Below are positions 24,402-33,245 of a DNA stretch of 64,000 bases, one piece after another. The position numbers and the translations under genes were made by a program. Below the pieces are notes generated by a model that was given only the letters and a program-made list of their open reading frames with translations, did no database searches and was not told the origin of the DNA. The number at the start of each line of letters is the position of its first letter. Position 1 is the first letter of the stretch. Location of the stretch: the NCBI RefSeq assembly GCF_034522235.1, contig NZ_JAXHLN010000003.1, positions 1,364,001 through 1,428,000 of the forward strand, read 5' to 3'. The stretch comes from Thiohalophilus sp. (GTDB taxonomy: Bacteria; Pseudomonadota; Gammaproteobacteria; UBA6429; Thiohalophilaceae).

Positions 24402-26603
24402 TCATTTATCGTCAGTGTTCTTCAACGACAATACTGTTTTGCGGCGATGACGAAACTCCCAGCAGTGGTGGATCTTCGGGTTGCGCTCAAAATCACGGGG
24501 TAGCGTTTCACGATTGATATCTGTTATTTCCAAAGCGGCAATGGATGTTTCATCCAGCTTGAAGTTACGCAAGTTGGTGGAAAACAGCAGTACGCCATTT
24601 TTACGTAACCGTTTCATCGCCTGGCGGATCAGCGCGACATGATCGCGCTGGATGTCCAGGGTCGCCTGCATGCGCTTGGAGGTAGAGAAGCTGGGGGGAT
24701 CGAGAAAAATCAGATCATATTGTTGAGCGTTAACGCCTTCTTCAAGCCAGAACAGGCAATCGGCCTGAATAAAGCGATGTTCGCCCCCGTCAAAACCGTT
24801 CAGGTGCATGTTGCGTCGCGCCCAGTCGAGATAGGTCTTTGACATATCGATGGTGGTGGTGCTGCAGGCGCCGCCATGGGCGGCGTAGACGCTGGCCGTG
24901 CCGGTATAGGCAAACAGATTCAGAAAGTCGCCGTTGGCGGCCAGCTTGCCGATCCGCCTGCGCACCAGGCGGTGATCCAGGAACAGGCCGGTGTCGAGAT
25001 AATCCTCGAAGTTGACCCAGAACCGGCAGCCGTTTTCCTGGACGCTGTAAAAATGTTTCTCCTCGGCCAGCTTCTCATACTGGGCGCTGCCTTTTTGCCG
25101 GCGTCGGACCTTGAAAAACAGCTGTTGTTCGCAAATCGCCAGCGTGTCGAGAATAACCCCCAGTGCCTCACGCAGGCGTTGCCGGGCCTTCTCCGGGTCG
25201 ACGCTGCGCGGCGGCTCGTATTCCTGCACATGCACGTAACGCTGTTCCGTCTCGTAGACATCAATGGCCAGGGCATATTCCGGCATGTCGGCGTCGTAGA
25301 GGCGATAACAACTGATATTTTCCTGTTTGAGCCAGCGGGACAGTTGCCGGGTGTTCTTTTGCAACCGATTGGCGAGCATGCGCGCATTGTCCGTGAACTC
25401 CGCCGGCTGTAACGGCCGGGGGTAGCCGCGCGGCGTGATGTCATAATCCGGCTCTATCCGGTAATGGAACAACTTGCATTCGATGGGACCGTTGTACAGG
25501 CTGTGACGGCGCAGCGTGCGCAGTTGCAACTGGCCACTGAGCTCCGGGTTGCCGGTAAACAGCGTCGCCTGCCAGCCGTTGAAATGCTGTTTGAGGGTCT
25601 GGCCGAGCTGTCGGTAGAGCAGCGGCAGGTCCGAATCACTGCCCAGTCGCTCGCCATAGGGCGGATTGACCACCACCAGCCCCGGAACGGCATCCAGCGG
25701 CGGGCGAATGGCCTCCAGAGGACGGCACTCGAGTTGGATCAGCCCGGCGAGGTCCGCTTCCCGCACATTCTGTTCGGCACCGGCAATGGCCCGCGCATCG
25801 ATATCATAGCCGTGGATCGCCGGCAGGCGGGCCAGACCCTGTTGGCGGCGCTGTTGGGCTTCGTCATAAAGGTTTTGCCAAAGCGTCGGATCATGCTGGC
25901 GCCAGCCGCTGAATCCCCAGTACTCGCGCAGCAGCCCCGGAGCAATATCGGCGGCGATCCAGGCGCCCTCGATCAGCAAGGTGCCGGAACCGCACATGGG
26001 ATCGAGCAGAGTGCCCTGTTCCCGGGCTATCTGCGGCCAGCCGGCACGCAACAGAATTGCCGCCGCCAGATTCTCCTTGAGCGGTGCCGCGCCACCGGCG
26101 CGCCGATAGCCCCGTCGATGCAGGGAATCGCCGGAGAGATCCAGGCTGACGCTGGCCTGGTCGCGATGCACATAGACATTGATCCGTACATCGGGCCAGC
26201 CGGTATCGATCGACGGACGCTCGCCGTCCCGATCCCGGAATTGATCGACCACGGCATCCTTGGCCTTGAGCGCACCATACTGACTATGTGTGATTGTGGA
26301 TTGGCTGCTCTGAAACTGGACGGCGAAGGTATTGGCAACGCCGAAATGGTCGCGCCAGTCGATCTGTTGCATGCCCCGGTACAGGGCCTCGGGTGAATCG
26401 GCAGTGAAGCTGCCCAGTTCCAGCAGGACACGATTGGCCACCCGGCTCCAGAGACAGACCCGGTAGGCTTCTTCGAGTGTGCCGTGGAAGCTGACCCCGC
26501 CACGGGTTTCCCGGGCCTGGTCGATGCCCTGCGCGTGCAGCTCTTCGGTCAGGAGCGATTCCAGGTGCAGGGGGGCAGTGACGAACAGGGCGTAATCGGA
26601 CAT
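24402..26603 (-). CDS. rlmL: bifunctional 23S rRNA methyltransferase RlmKL
   Basis: A 733-residue enzyme that methylates two guanines of 23S rRNA helix 74 (m2G2445 by the RlmL half, m7G2069 by the RlmK half). Order: THUMP domain (about 45-155), RlmL methyltransferase with AdoMet motif DPMCGSGTLLIEGAWIAADI and catalytic NPPY (VVNPPYGERLG), then the RlmK half with FLNLFAYTGTASVYAAHGGA and DPPSFS. Both active sites are intact. It is some 30 residues longer than the E. coli protein. The 5' leader contains two hairpins next to the start codon. Confidence 0.95.
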   Translation of the reverse strand: MSDYALFVTAPLHLESLLTEELHAQGIDQARETRGGVSFHGTLEEAYRVCLWSRVANRVLLELGSFTADSPEALYRGMQQIDWRDHFGVANTFAVQFQSSQSTITHSQYGALKAKDAVVDQFRDRDGERPSIDTGWPDVRINVYVHRDQASVSLDLSGDSLHRRGYRRAGGAAPLKENLAAAILLRAGWPQIAREQGTLLDPMCGSGTLLIEGAWIAADIAPGLLREYWGFSGWRQHDPTLWQNLYDEAQQRRQQGLARLPAIHGYDIDARAIAGAEQNVREADLAGLIQLECRPLEAIRPPLDAVPGLVVVNPPYGERLGSDSDLPLLYRQLGQTLKQHFNGWQATLFTGNPELSGQLQLRTLRRHSLYNGPIECKLFHYRIEPDYDITPRGYPRPLQPAEFTDNARMLANRLQKNTRQLSRWLKQENISCYRLYDADMPEYALAIDVYETEQRYVHVQEYEPPRSVDPEKARQRLREALGVILDTLAICEQQLFFKVRRRQKGSAQYEKLAEEKHFYSVQENGCRFWVNFEDYLDTGLFLDHRLVRRRIGKLAANGDFLNLFAYTGTASVYAAHGGACSTTTIDMSKTYLDWARRNMHLNGFDGGEHRFIQADCLFWLEEGVNAQQYDLIFLDPPSFSTSKRMQATLDIQRDHVALIRQAMKRLRKNGVLLFSTNLRNFKLDETSIAALEITDINRETLPRDFERNPKIHHCWEFRHRRKTVLSLKNTDDK

Positions 26604-26606
26604 GAT

Positions 26607-26661
26607 GGGTTAAACCGCTGAAAAAGCGGGTAGTTTACCCTTTAATGCCCGGTTGCGGGCA
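26607..26661 (-). promoter_or_regulatory. Two hairpins in the rlmL leader
   Basis: TGCCCG-GTTG-CGGGCA (26646-26661) is a perfect 6-pair hairpin. Next to it GGGT..AAAC (26607-26615) pairs with GTTTACCC (26633-26640) around an inner CCGC/GCGG stem. The second ends three bases before the rlmL ATG and would cover the ribosome site. This is possibly translational control; no T-run for a terminator. Confidence 0.35.
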
Positions 26662-26814
26662 GTCCCTGAAGGTCTGTGCGGGATTTATTTTACCGGTAAT
26701 TCGCGCAGGGGGCATTGGTCGAGGCTGGTATTTGGGAGCGGCTTTGTTATGATGAACGCGGTCGCCCGGACCGGATAACAACAACGACACTTTCGACTGT
26801 TCAGACAGGGTATT

Positions 26815-27246
26815 ATGGAATTTTACGCTACTGCCCGCCTGCCGTTTACTCCTAACGAATTGCAACGTTATTTGCGTATCGACAACCTGCCATCATGGTG
26901 TGCGTCGATCGAGACGGTACTGTCCCACCAGGGAGAGCGGGGACGTATTTATTGCCTCTGGGGCGAGTTTGCCATTCACCAGGAAATTCTACGTGACGGC
27001 GTGCGTTTCACCCTGCCGGGTTGTCCAAATGTCCTGCAATGGACCGTGACCGCCGACGCGGACCGACGCCCGGGTCAGGTCGTGGTTCATTGCACTATCA
27101 ACCGACAGCAGCACGAGCCCGAATTTGTCGAATCGCTGGAACAGTTTGTGGCCGACTGGAAAGCCGGCCTGGAAGACTGGCAGGCCCGCCTGCAGGAGCT
27201 GGCCGGTGAGCGGGCGCCGGCCGAATGTCCACCCTGGTACGGCTAA
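26815..27246 (+). CDS. conserved hypothetical protein
   Basis: A 143-residue soluble protein beginning MEFYATARLPFTPNELQRYL, with two cysteines in a CASIETVLSH and YCLWGEF context and a C-terminal helical, acidic part (EFVESLEQFVADWKAGLEDW) ending in PPWYG. It reads like a mixed alpha/beta domain of START- or polyketide-cyclase size, but I see no defining motif. Single gene, divergent from rlmL. Function unknown. Confidence 0.65.
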   Translation: MEFYATARLPFTPNELQRYLRIDNLPSWCASIETVLSHQGERGRIYCLWGEFAIHQEILRDGVRFTLPGCPNVLQWTVTADADRRPGQVVVHCTINRQQHEPEFVESLEQFVADWKAGLEDWQARLQELAGERAPAECPPWYG

Positions 27247-27296
27247 ATCAGGTGTTTGGAATACGCGATCCCTTTGTCATTCAGAAGTGCCGTTGA

Positions 27297-27327
27297 GCCT
27301 TCGAGGACACGCCGTGAAAACGCCCGT
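27297..27327. repeat. Dispersed repeat with GGACACGCCGTGAA core, copy B
   Basis: Core at 27305-27318, identical over 14 bases to the copy at 24291-24304, with similar sequence on both sides (GCCTTCG before, ACGCCC after). It lies in the 229-base gap before the DsrE-like gene. Confidence 0.5.
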
Positions 27328-27475
27328 GTGGGTGAGTCGATGCCGTCCTGACGAATGTACAAGCGGACTTTGCCCCGGGCCTGACAGGCTATTGAAATCG
27401 ACACCGTTGTCCATGTCTTCCGACTTTCTCAAGATGCTAGAATCATTCACGGTATATCAGCGAAAGGAACCTGTT

Positions 27476-27949
27476 ATGAATCGAATGCTACCGCTAATCG
27501 TGCTGTTATTAACCAGTTGGCATGTTGTTGCCGCCGAACAGGCGCCATGGGGCAGGGCCGAGGCACAGCAGTACGATTATCAACCACAAAAGGTTGTCTA
27601 TGATGTGTCTGTATCGAGCCGCAAGCAGTTCGAACAGGTACTGGACCGCGCCAGTTATCTCAGCCAGGTCTATCATGCCGATCCGTTTGCCGCCTCGATC
27701 GTGCTGGTCCTGCATGGAGATGAAATTTCGTTTTTTGCGATTAAGAACTATCTCAAGAACAAGGAGCTGGTTACCCGTACCCAGAGCCTGACAGTGGGCG
27801 ATGTGATCGAGATTCGCATGTGCCGGATTGCCGCCCGGGGGCATGGTTATGACCCGGAAGATATTCACGGGTTTGTCCAGATGGTACCGATGGCCGATGC
27901 CGAGATCATTCGCCTGCAACGGGAAGAGAACTATGCCTACATGCAATAA
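27476..27949 (+). CDS. exported DsrE/F-like protein
   Basis: A 157-residue protein: signal peptide (MNRMLPLIVLLLTSWHVVAA, cleavage near VAA-EQ) and a DsrE/F-type fold. Family-like stretches are KVVYDVSVSSRKQFEQVLDR, ADPFAASIVLVLHGDEI, FFAIKNYLKN and RMCRIAARGHGYDPEDIHGF. The Cys in IRMCRIAA is at the position used as sulfur acceptor in DsrE-like proteins. Periplasmic DsrE-like proteins of this kind are common in sulfur-oxidising proteobacteria; a role in sulfur transfer is inferred, not shown. A good ribosome site (AAAGGAA) precedes the chosen ATG; an open frame extends further upstream but lacks support. Confidence 0.85.
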   Translation: MNRMLPLIVLLLTSWHVVAAEQAPWGRAEAQQYDYQPQKVVYDVSVSSRKQFEQVLDRASYLSQVYHADPFAASIVLVLHGDEISFFAIKNYLKNKELVTRTQSLTVGDVIEIRMCRIAARGHGYDPEDIHGFVQMVPMADAEIIRLQREENYAYMQ

Positions 27950-28007
27950 TTCCGAAACGAAATCGGGGGCATGATATCCCCCAACGGCATTGACAGGTAT
28001 TCAATTT

Positions 28008-29597
28008 ATGGCAGATAAAAAAGGCGGCTCGACCCCGTTTAAAAATCCCCGCAGTCACCTGACGGTGCGCAACGCGACCAATCAGGATGTGCCGGCAATC
28101 GCCGCCCTGACGGATCGGGTCTACAACAGCAGCACCGGCCAGTCGGGCTATTCGGAAGGCTCGATCCGGGGCCAGATTAACAACTATCCGGACGGACAGT
28201 TTGTGGTGCTGGTGGACGACAAGGTGGTGGGTTATTGTGCCACCTTCCGGATTGCCGGCAAGGTGGCGTTGCGCCCGCATACCTGGGCGGAAATTACCGG
28301 TAACGGCTATGCCTCGCGGCATGATCCGAAGGGGGAGTGGCTGTATGGCATGGAAGTTGTGGTCGATTCCGATTATCGCGGATATCGAATCGGCAACCGG
28401 CTTTATAACGAACGAAAGAAACTTTGCGAATCCCTGGGGCTGAAAGGGATTGTATTCGCCGGTCGGTTGCCGACACTGGCAAAGCGTATCAAGCGTTTTG
28501 GTTCCGTCGAAGAATACGTTGAGCAGGTCAAGCAGAAGAAGCTGCGCGATCCGGTACTCTCTTTTCAACTGCGCAACGGTTTTGAGATTATCGGAATCAT
28601 CAAGAATTACCTCGACTCGGATCGCGATTCATTAGGTTATGCCGTTCATCTGGCTTGGCATAATCCCAAAGTTCAGCAGGAGGAAGAGCAGGAACGCAGC
28701 AAGCGCTACGGCGAACGCCTGCCCGACACGATACGCATCGGCACGGTGCAGTACATGCAACGGCGAGTGCGTTCCTTCGAGGAGTTTCTCGGGATTGTCG
28801 AATACTTTGTCGATGTAGTGGCAGACTATCAGGGAGATTTCGTGGTATTTCCGGAGATGTTTACCCTGCAATTACTCTCCATCGAAGATCAGCAGCTGCG
28901 TCCGTCCGAATCCATCGAGGCGTTGACCAAGTATACGCCGCACTTTGTGCAGGCCTTGCGCGAGATGGCGCTGCGTTACAACATCAATATTATCGGAGGC
29001 TCCCACCCGACCCGGGTCGAAAGCGGGCGCGTGGAAAATATCTCCTATGTTTTTTTGCGGGATGGTCGGGTGTATGAACAAGCCAAAATCCACCCCACAC
29101 CCAATGAGGTTTACTGGTGGAATATCGAAGGCGGCCGGGCGGTCAATGCCATCGAGACGGACTGTGGCCCCATTGGTGTCCTGATTTGTTATGACTCGGA
29201 GTTTCCGGAATTGGGCCGCCATCTGGCCGATCAGGGTGTGCAGATCCTGTTTGTGCCGTTTTGCACCGACGAGCGCCAGAGTTATCTGCGGGTGCGTTAT
29301 TGTTGCCAGGCCCGGGCGGTGGAAAACCAGTTTTACGTGGTAATGTCCGGCAATGTGGGTAACCTGCCGAATGTCCATAATATGGATATCCAGTATGCCC
29401 AGAGCTGCATACTGACACCGTGTGATTTCCCGTTTGCCCGCGACGGGATCGCCGCCGATACTACCCCCAATGTCGAGACAGTCGCGATCGCCGATTTGCG
29501 ACCGGAAACCCTGCAGGTAGCGCGCAACAGCGGCACGGTCCAGAATCTGCATGATCGTCGTCACGACCTCTACAATGTCCAGTGGCGTGGTAAATAA
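28008..29597 (+). CDS. GNAT acetyltransferase / carbon-nitrogen hydrolase fusion
   Basis: A 529-residue two-domain enzyme. N-terminal GNAT domain (about residues 20-215) with GMEVVVDSDYRGYRIGNRLY as CoA-binding motif A. C-terminal nitrilase-superfamily domain (about 235-510) with the complete Glu-Lys-Cys triad: FPEMF, YEQAKIHPTPNE and LICYDSEFPEL. Such fusions are widespread in proteobacteria, and the natural substrate is not established. The GNAT part may acylate or recognise an amine that the amidohydrolase part acts on. I start at the ATG 28008 rather than the TTG at 27990, as the usual start MADKKGG is at the ATG. Confidence 0.92.
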   Translation: MADKKGGSTPFKNPRSHLTVRNATNQDVPAIAALTDRVYNSSTGQSGYSEGSIRGQINNYPDGQFVVLVDDKVVGYCATFRIAGKVALRPHTWAEITGNGYASRHDPKGEWLYGMEVVVDSDYRGYRIGNRLYNERKKLCESLGLKGIVFAGRLPTLAKRIKRFGSVEEYVEQVKQKKLRDPVLSFQLRNGFEIIGIIKNYLDSDRDSLGYAVHLAWHNPKVQQEEEQERSKRYGERLPDTIRIGTVQYMQRRVRSFEEFLGIVEYFVDVVADYQGDFVVFPEMFTLQLLSIEDQQLRPSESIEALTKYTPHFVQALREMALRYNINIIGGSHPTRVESGRVENISYVFLRDGRVYEQAKIHPTPNEVYWWNIEGGRAVNAIETDCGPIGVLICYDSEFPELGRHLADQGVQILFVPFCTDERQSYLRVRYCCQARAVENQFYVVMSGNVGNLPNVHNMDIQYAQSCILTPCDFPFARDGIAADTTPNVETVAIADLRPETLQVARNSGTVQNLHDRRHDLYNVQWRGK

Positions 29598-29886
29598 GCT
29601 GTTTTATATTGATAAAAATTCTCTGTGCCAGGTGGTTGTTTTTGGTATGCAGGGCGCTATATTGTTAAAAGGTCAGGTTAAACGATATTTACAGTCCAGA
29701 GTTTGCAGTATTGAAGATATACTATTTAACCCGCTTTTCTGTACCCGCTTTTCATCTCTGATGCGTCTATGAATGGTTATCTGCCTGTTAATAAAGCCTT
29801 TTTCAAATCCCGTTTAGTACAGGATTACCGGGGTTTACTCCGTTGTCCGTCGCCTAACTCTTCGTGCCATCTGATGAGAGAATGTT
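29598..29886. other. AT-rich intergenic region before the desaturase
   Basis: About 290 bases between the fusion enzyme and the desaturase. It is markedly AT-rich compared with flanking genes, with no convincing ORF, repeat or terminator. It probably holds the desaturase promoter; I cannot place it with confidence. Confidence 0.4.
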
Positions 29887-31074
29887 ATGACAAATTATCT
29901 TGAAGGCATCTGGCCACTACAGCCCTGGCAGTTGGTGGTATGGACGCTGATCGTTACCCACATCACCATCGCCAGTGTGACAATCTTCCTGCATCGCGCC
30001 CAGGCACATAACAGTGTGAAGCTGCATCCCCTGGTCAGCCACTTTTTCCGTTTCTGGTTATGGCTGACCACCGGGATGGTGACCCGTCAGTGGGTGGCAA
30101 TTCACCGCAAGCATCATGCCAAATGTGAAACAGAGGAAGATCCTCACAGTCCGCAGACCAGGGGTATTCGTAAGGTGTTGCTGGAGGGCAGTGAGCTGTA
30201 TCGCGCCGAGTCGATCAATCAGCAAACCCTGCAACAGTATGGCAAGGGCACCCCGGATGACTGGCTGGAACGCCATGTTTACACCCGCCATCCGTTTGCC
30301 GGCATCATGCTGTTACTGTTGATCAATATCATGCTATTCGGACCGCTCGGCCTCACCATCTTTGCCGTGCAAATGCTCTGGATTCCGATCTGGGCTGCTG
30401 GCGTAATTAACGGGATCGGCCATTTCTGGGGTTATCGCAATTTCGAAACCGTTGATGCCTCGCGTAACATCGTCCCATGGGGTGTGTTGATTGGCGGGGA
30501 GGAGTTGCACAATAATCATCATGCCTATGCCGCCTCGGCCAGGTTGTCGAATAAATGGTGGGAACTGGATATCGGCTGGGTCTATATTCGCTTGTTAAGC
30601 GCTTTCGGACTCGCCCGGGTGCGCAGTGTGGCGCCGCGCGCCGAAAGCCGGGCGGACCAGCACGGTCTGGACATGGAGACGGTTCGCGCGATCGTGCGCA
30701 ACCGCTTTCATATTCTCAAGCTCTACGGCCACCAGGTTGTCAAACCGGTATTGCGGGCCGAACGCGGCAGCCTGGATCATCAATCCTATCGCAAGCTGTA
30801 TCGGCGTCTGCGTCGCTGGATGACCCGTGAGGATGTGCAGCTGGATGCCTATGATAACCAGGTGTTGGCCACGGCGTTGGAACAAAACCAGACCCTGGAG
30901 ACGGTCTATCGCTTCAAGCAGCGGCTCAAGGAGCTCTGGATCCGCTCGGCGGAGACTCCCGCGCTGCGCCTGCACTGGCTGCAGCAATGGTGTGCCGAGG
31001 CCGAACGGACCGGCATCGCGGTGCTGGCTGAATTCTCAGGTTATTTGAAGGGGTATCGCGTTTACAGTGTGTAA
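29887..31074 (+). CDS. fatty acid desaturase (DesA/delta-9 type) with a C-terminal extension
   Basis: A 395-residue acyl desaturase introducing a double bond into membrane or CoA-bound acyl chains. The three histidine boxes are intact: FLHRAQAHNSV (HxxxxH), IHRKHH and ELHNNHH, with hydrophobic segments between. Standard delta-9 enzymes end near residue 270. Here about 125 more residues follow, soluble and helical, with conserved-looking blocks VRNRFHILKLYGHQVV and TLETVYRFKQRLKELW. That part resembles the helical C-terminus of ISL3-type transposases; DesA-like proteins of pseudomonads seem to carry a similar tail. AT-rich upstream DNA suggests regulated expression. Confidence 0.9.
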   Translation: MTNYLEGIWPLQPWQLVVWTLIVTHITIASVTIFLHRAQAHNSVKLHPLVSHFFRFWLWLTTGMVTRQWVAIHRKHHAKCETEEDPHSPQTRGIRKVLLEGSELYRAESINQQTLQQYGKGTPDDWLERHVYTRHPFAGIMLLLLINIMLFGPLGLTIFAVQMLWIPIWAAGVINGIGHFWGYRNFETVDASRNIVPWGVLIGGEELHNNHHAYAASARLSNKWWELDIGWVYIRLLSAFGLARVRSVAPRAESRADQHGLDMETVRAIVRNRFHILKLYGHQVVKPVLRAERGSLDHQSYRKLYRRLRRWMTREDVQLDAYDNQVLATALEQNQTLETVYRFKQRLKELWIRSAETPALRLHWLQQWCAEAERTGIAVLAEFSGYLKGYRVYSV

Positions 31075-31266
31075 GCTATCGCGCGCAAAACTGCCGATGT
31101 AATCACTCTTTTTTTCTGGAATTATTTTGATCTCCTGCCATACTTGATAATTGATACCGTGAGCGGCCGCCGCGGACGCTGACCCGAGATCAATGCACTG
31201 ATTTTGACAGTGGGGTGAGGGTTACCAGGGTCAAGGTATTGCGAAACCTTCGAGTGAGAGGATCTT

Positions 31267-31920
31267 ATGGCGCATCAGATTACGATGAAGTTTGCGCAGA
31301 CCGACCTGTCAGGCCAACAACGGAAGATTCAACTGCTGGACGATCGCGCGCTGCGGATCCGCGAAAAACGCAATAAACGACAGTGCGAATATAGTATTGA
31401 CCTGTTGGCGCTGGCTCCAGGCAGCCAGCGCCAACTTGCTTTGTCCCGGCCCTGGTTGATGGGGAGTGGACTGACCCTGTTAGGCGTGCTTTTTCTGTTC
31501 TGGTGGTTCCCGCGCTATCTGCCCGACACTGCCGACGGCTATTTACTCCTGACCCTGGTGGGGGGTAGTTTGTTGATAATGGGACAACTCTATCTGTTCT
31601 GGAAATACAGTAGCCGGCAACAGGTTTTCGTGTCCCGACATGCCAACATACCTCTGTTAAAGCTTCAGGTGAATCAACCTTCGCGCAACGAATTTGAACA
31701 ATTTGTCCAGCACCTGGAACAGCGTATCACCAGACTGGCCAATGACTTCGAACTGTCCACGCAACAACAGTTATCCGGCGAACTGCGCATGTTAAGGCGT
31801 CTGAGCAAAAACCGGGTCATCGCTCAGGCTCAATACGCACAGGCCAAGGAGAAACTCTTCGGCCGTTTTGAAGAGTCGTCCGCACCCAATGCCCACTTGC
31901 CTGAAATGGCGGATGCCTGA
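31267..31920 (+). CDS. two-span membrane protein of unknown function
   Basis: A 217-residue protein. Residues 1-58 are soluble (strands with QQRKIQLLDDRALRIREKR), then two hydrophobic segments (about 66-82 and 95-114) in a hairpin, then a cytoplasmic C-terminal part that begins with strands (VFVSRHANIPLLKLQV) and a long helix (FVQHLEQRITRLA). The layout resembles bPH2/YdbT-like membrane proteins. No catalytic motif. GAGAGGATCTT before the ATG is a reasonable ribosome site. Confidence 0.65.
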   Translation: MAHQITMKFAQTDLSGQQRKIQLLDDRALRIREKRNKRQCEYSIDLLALAPGSQRQLALSRPWLMGSGLTLLGVLFLFWWFPRYLPDTADGYLLLTLVGGSLLIMGQLYLFWKYSSRQQVFVSRHANIPLLKLQVNQPSRNEFEQFVQHLEQRITRLANDFELSTQQQLSGELRMLRRLSKNRVIAQAQYAQAKEKLFGRFEESSAPNAHLPEMADA

Positions 31921-32039
31921 CAGTCAGTTGAGCTGGCAGGGATATGTCTGGTTTGTGTGCGTGCCAGAGTCAGTAAGATAAGGCATAATCGATCTCGCGT
32001 CGAACCAATGTATTAGCGTATTAGCGAATCGTTTTATTC

Positions 32040-32351
32040 ATGCAGCAAGATAACAATAATGATAGAGCGCATCGGTGGTGTGTCTATATCCTGCAGTGCA
32101 GTGACAACAGCTTGTATACCGGTATCACTGTCGAGCCGCAGCGGCGAGTGGAAGAGCACAATGGAGATGATAGGCTGGCGGCCCGGTATACTCGCGGACG
32201 ACGGCCCGTTACCCTGGTGTATCAGGAGTATTGCGCCAGTCGCACAACGGCCGCAAGTCGTGAGGCCGCGATAAAAAAACTCAGCCGGACGCAGAAACTG
32301 GCCCTGATTGCGCAGTCCACATCCCCGACAGTGGATGTCGCTTATGACTGA
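32040..32351 (+). CDS. GIY-YIG nuclease-fold protein (YhbQ/UPF0213 group)
   Basis: A 103-residue single-domain GIY-YIG protein. The signature is complete: WCVYILQCSDNSLYTGITVE with the catalytic Arg in PQRRVEEHN and Glu in ASREAAIKKLSR. Proteins of this small group are present in many bacteria; E. coli YhbQ has been reported as a nuclease. The 3' end overlaps the start of the HIT gene by 8 bases (ATG 32344, TGA 32349-32351), so the two are coupled. Confidence 0.88.
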   Translation: MQQDNNNDRAHRWCVYILQCSDNSLYTGITVEPQRRVEEHNGDDRLAARYTRGRRPVTLVYQEYCASRTTAASREAAIKKLSRTQKLALIAQSTSPTVDVAYD

Positions 32352-32766
32352 TATCGATCCGAAACTGGCAGACGATTGTCTGTTGCTGGGTAAATTTCCT
32401 CTCTCATATCTGCTGTTGATGCAGGATGCCAATTATCCGTGGTTCATTCTGGTGCCGGATCGGGTGAATATTCAGGAGATCTATCAATTATCCTCCGAAG
32501 ATCAGCAGCAATTGCTGCATGAGTCATCTCTACTGGGCGAATCCCTGATGACGGGGTTTATGGGGGATAAGCTGAATATCGCGGCGCTGGGTAATGTTGT
32601 TCCGCAACTGCATCTGCATCACATTGTGCGTCATCGGTCGGATCCGGCCTGGCCGGCACCGGTGTGGGGCAAAGTTCCCGCCCGTCCCTATGATGCTGAC
32701 TTGCTCGAGCAGGTGATCGGGGTACTTAAACAGGTATTGCGCGAGGACATTGAGTATCGGGTATAG
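32344..32766 (+). CDS. HIT-family nucleotide hydrolase/transferase
   Basis: A 140-residue histidine triad protein; the motif is QLHLHHIVRH (H-x-H-x-x pattern with the catalytic middle His) at about residues 88-97. This short form lacking a zinc-binding N-terminus belongs to the branch of HIT proteins that act on dinucleotide polyphosphates or AMP-linked conjugates. The longer open frame upstream overlaps the GIY-YIG gene; I start at the ATG 32344 (MTDIDPKLADD). Confidence 0.88.
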   Translation: MTDIDPKLADDCLLLGKFPLSYLLLMQDANYPWFILVPDRVNIQEIYQLSSEDQQQLLHESSLLGESLMTGFMGDKLNIAALGNVVPQLHLHHIVRHRSDPAWPAPVWGKVPARPYDADLLEQVIGVLKQVLREDIEYRV

Positions 32767-32786
32767 ACCGCCTGCGGGCGGCGTTC

Positions 32787-33107
32787 TCAGTGCCGTGTGA
32801 TCGCCTGGACGATCACCCAGGGCGCCACGACCACACTCCAGAAATCCGGTTGCTGCTCACTCCAGTTCAGGGCGTGTTCGTCGTTGGCGCGGGCTAGTTG
32901 CTCGTGCTGAATCCACTGTTCGATGCGGGCCTTGTCGTCTTCGGCGAATGCGGCAGCGACCTCGATCAGATCCAGTTGCGAATCGGCAACCACCACCACG
33001 CCACGGGCGAAATAACGCTGCAGTTCGGACCAGGGTAACTGCCCGGTCTCCAGGTTCAGTTTCTGTCGCAGTTCAGTGGCATTGAGTTCAACCGGTTTAT
33101 CTGACAT
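32787..33107 (-). CDS. DUF2288 protein
   Basis: A 106-residue protein of the DUF2288 family: LRQKLNLETGQLPWSELQRYFARGVV, then DSQLDLIEVAAAFAEDD and the tryptophan-rich end FWSVVVAPWVIVQA. It is mostly helical and cytoplasmic; function unknown. Converges with the HIT gene, 20 bases between stops. Confidence 0.85.
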   Translation of the reverse strand: MSDKPVELNATELRQKLNLETGQLPWSELQRYFARGVVVVADSQLDLIEVAAAFAEDDKARIEQWIQHEQLARANDEHALNWSEQQPDFWSVVVAPWVIVQAITRH

Positions 33108-33245
33108 CACAACGAGCTTGTTTTCCGAAAAAAACGGATTATACCGGATGTGACCGGCGCTGTCCCGAGGGAAGGAGTGGACAGCATCCTGGATGCTGTT
33201 TAGCAGACTCGCTCCCCGCCCGGGGGCAATTTGTCCGGAACCGGC

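Noticed and set aside
28008-29597. Acetyltransferase-amidohydrolase fusion as a frameshift or annotation artefact
   Set aside because: Both domains are complete in one uninterrupted frame and such fusions are known to be widespread.
29551-29772. 73-codon frame in the AT-rich gap before the desaturase
   Set aside because: Begins inside the preceding gene, has no ribosome site, and its composition looks like non-coding DNA.
32040-32351. GIY-YIG protein as a homing endonuclease or mobile intron component
   Set aside because: It is the short chromosomal YhbQ-type protein, coupled to a HIT gene, with no intron or intein around it.
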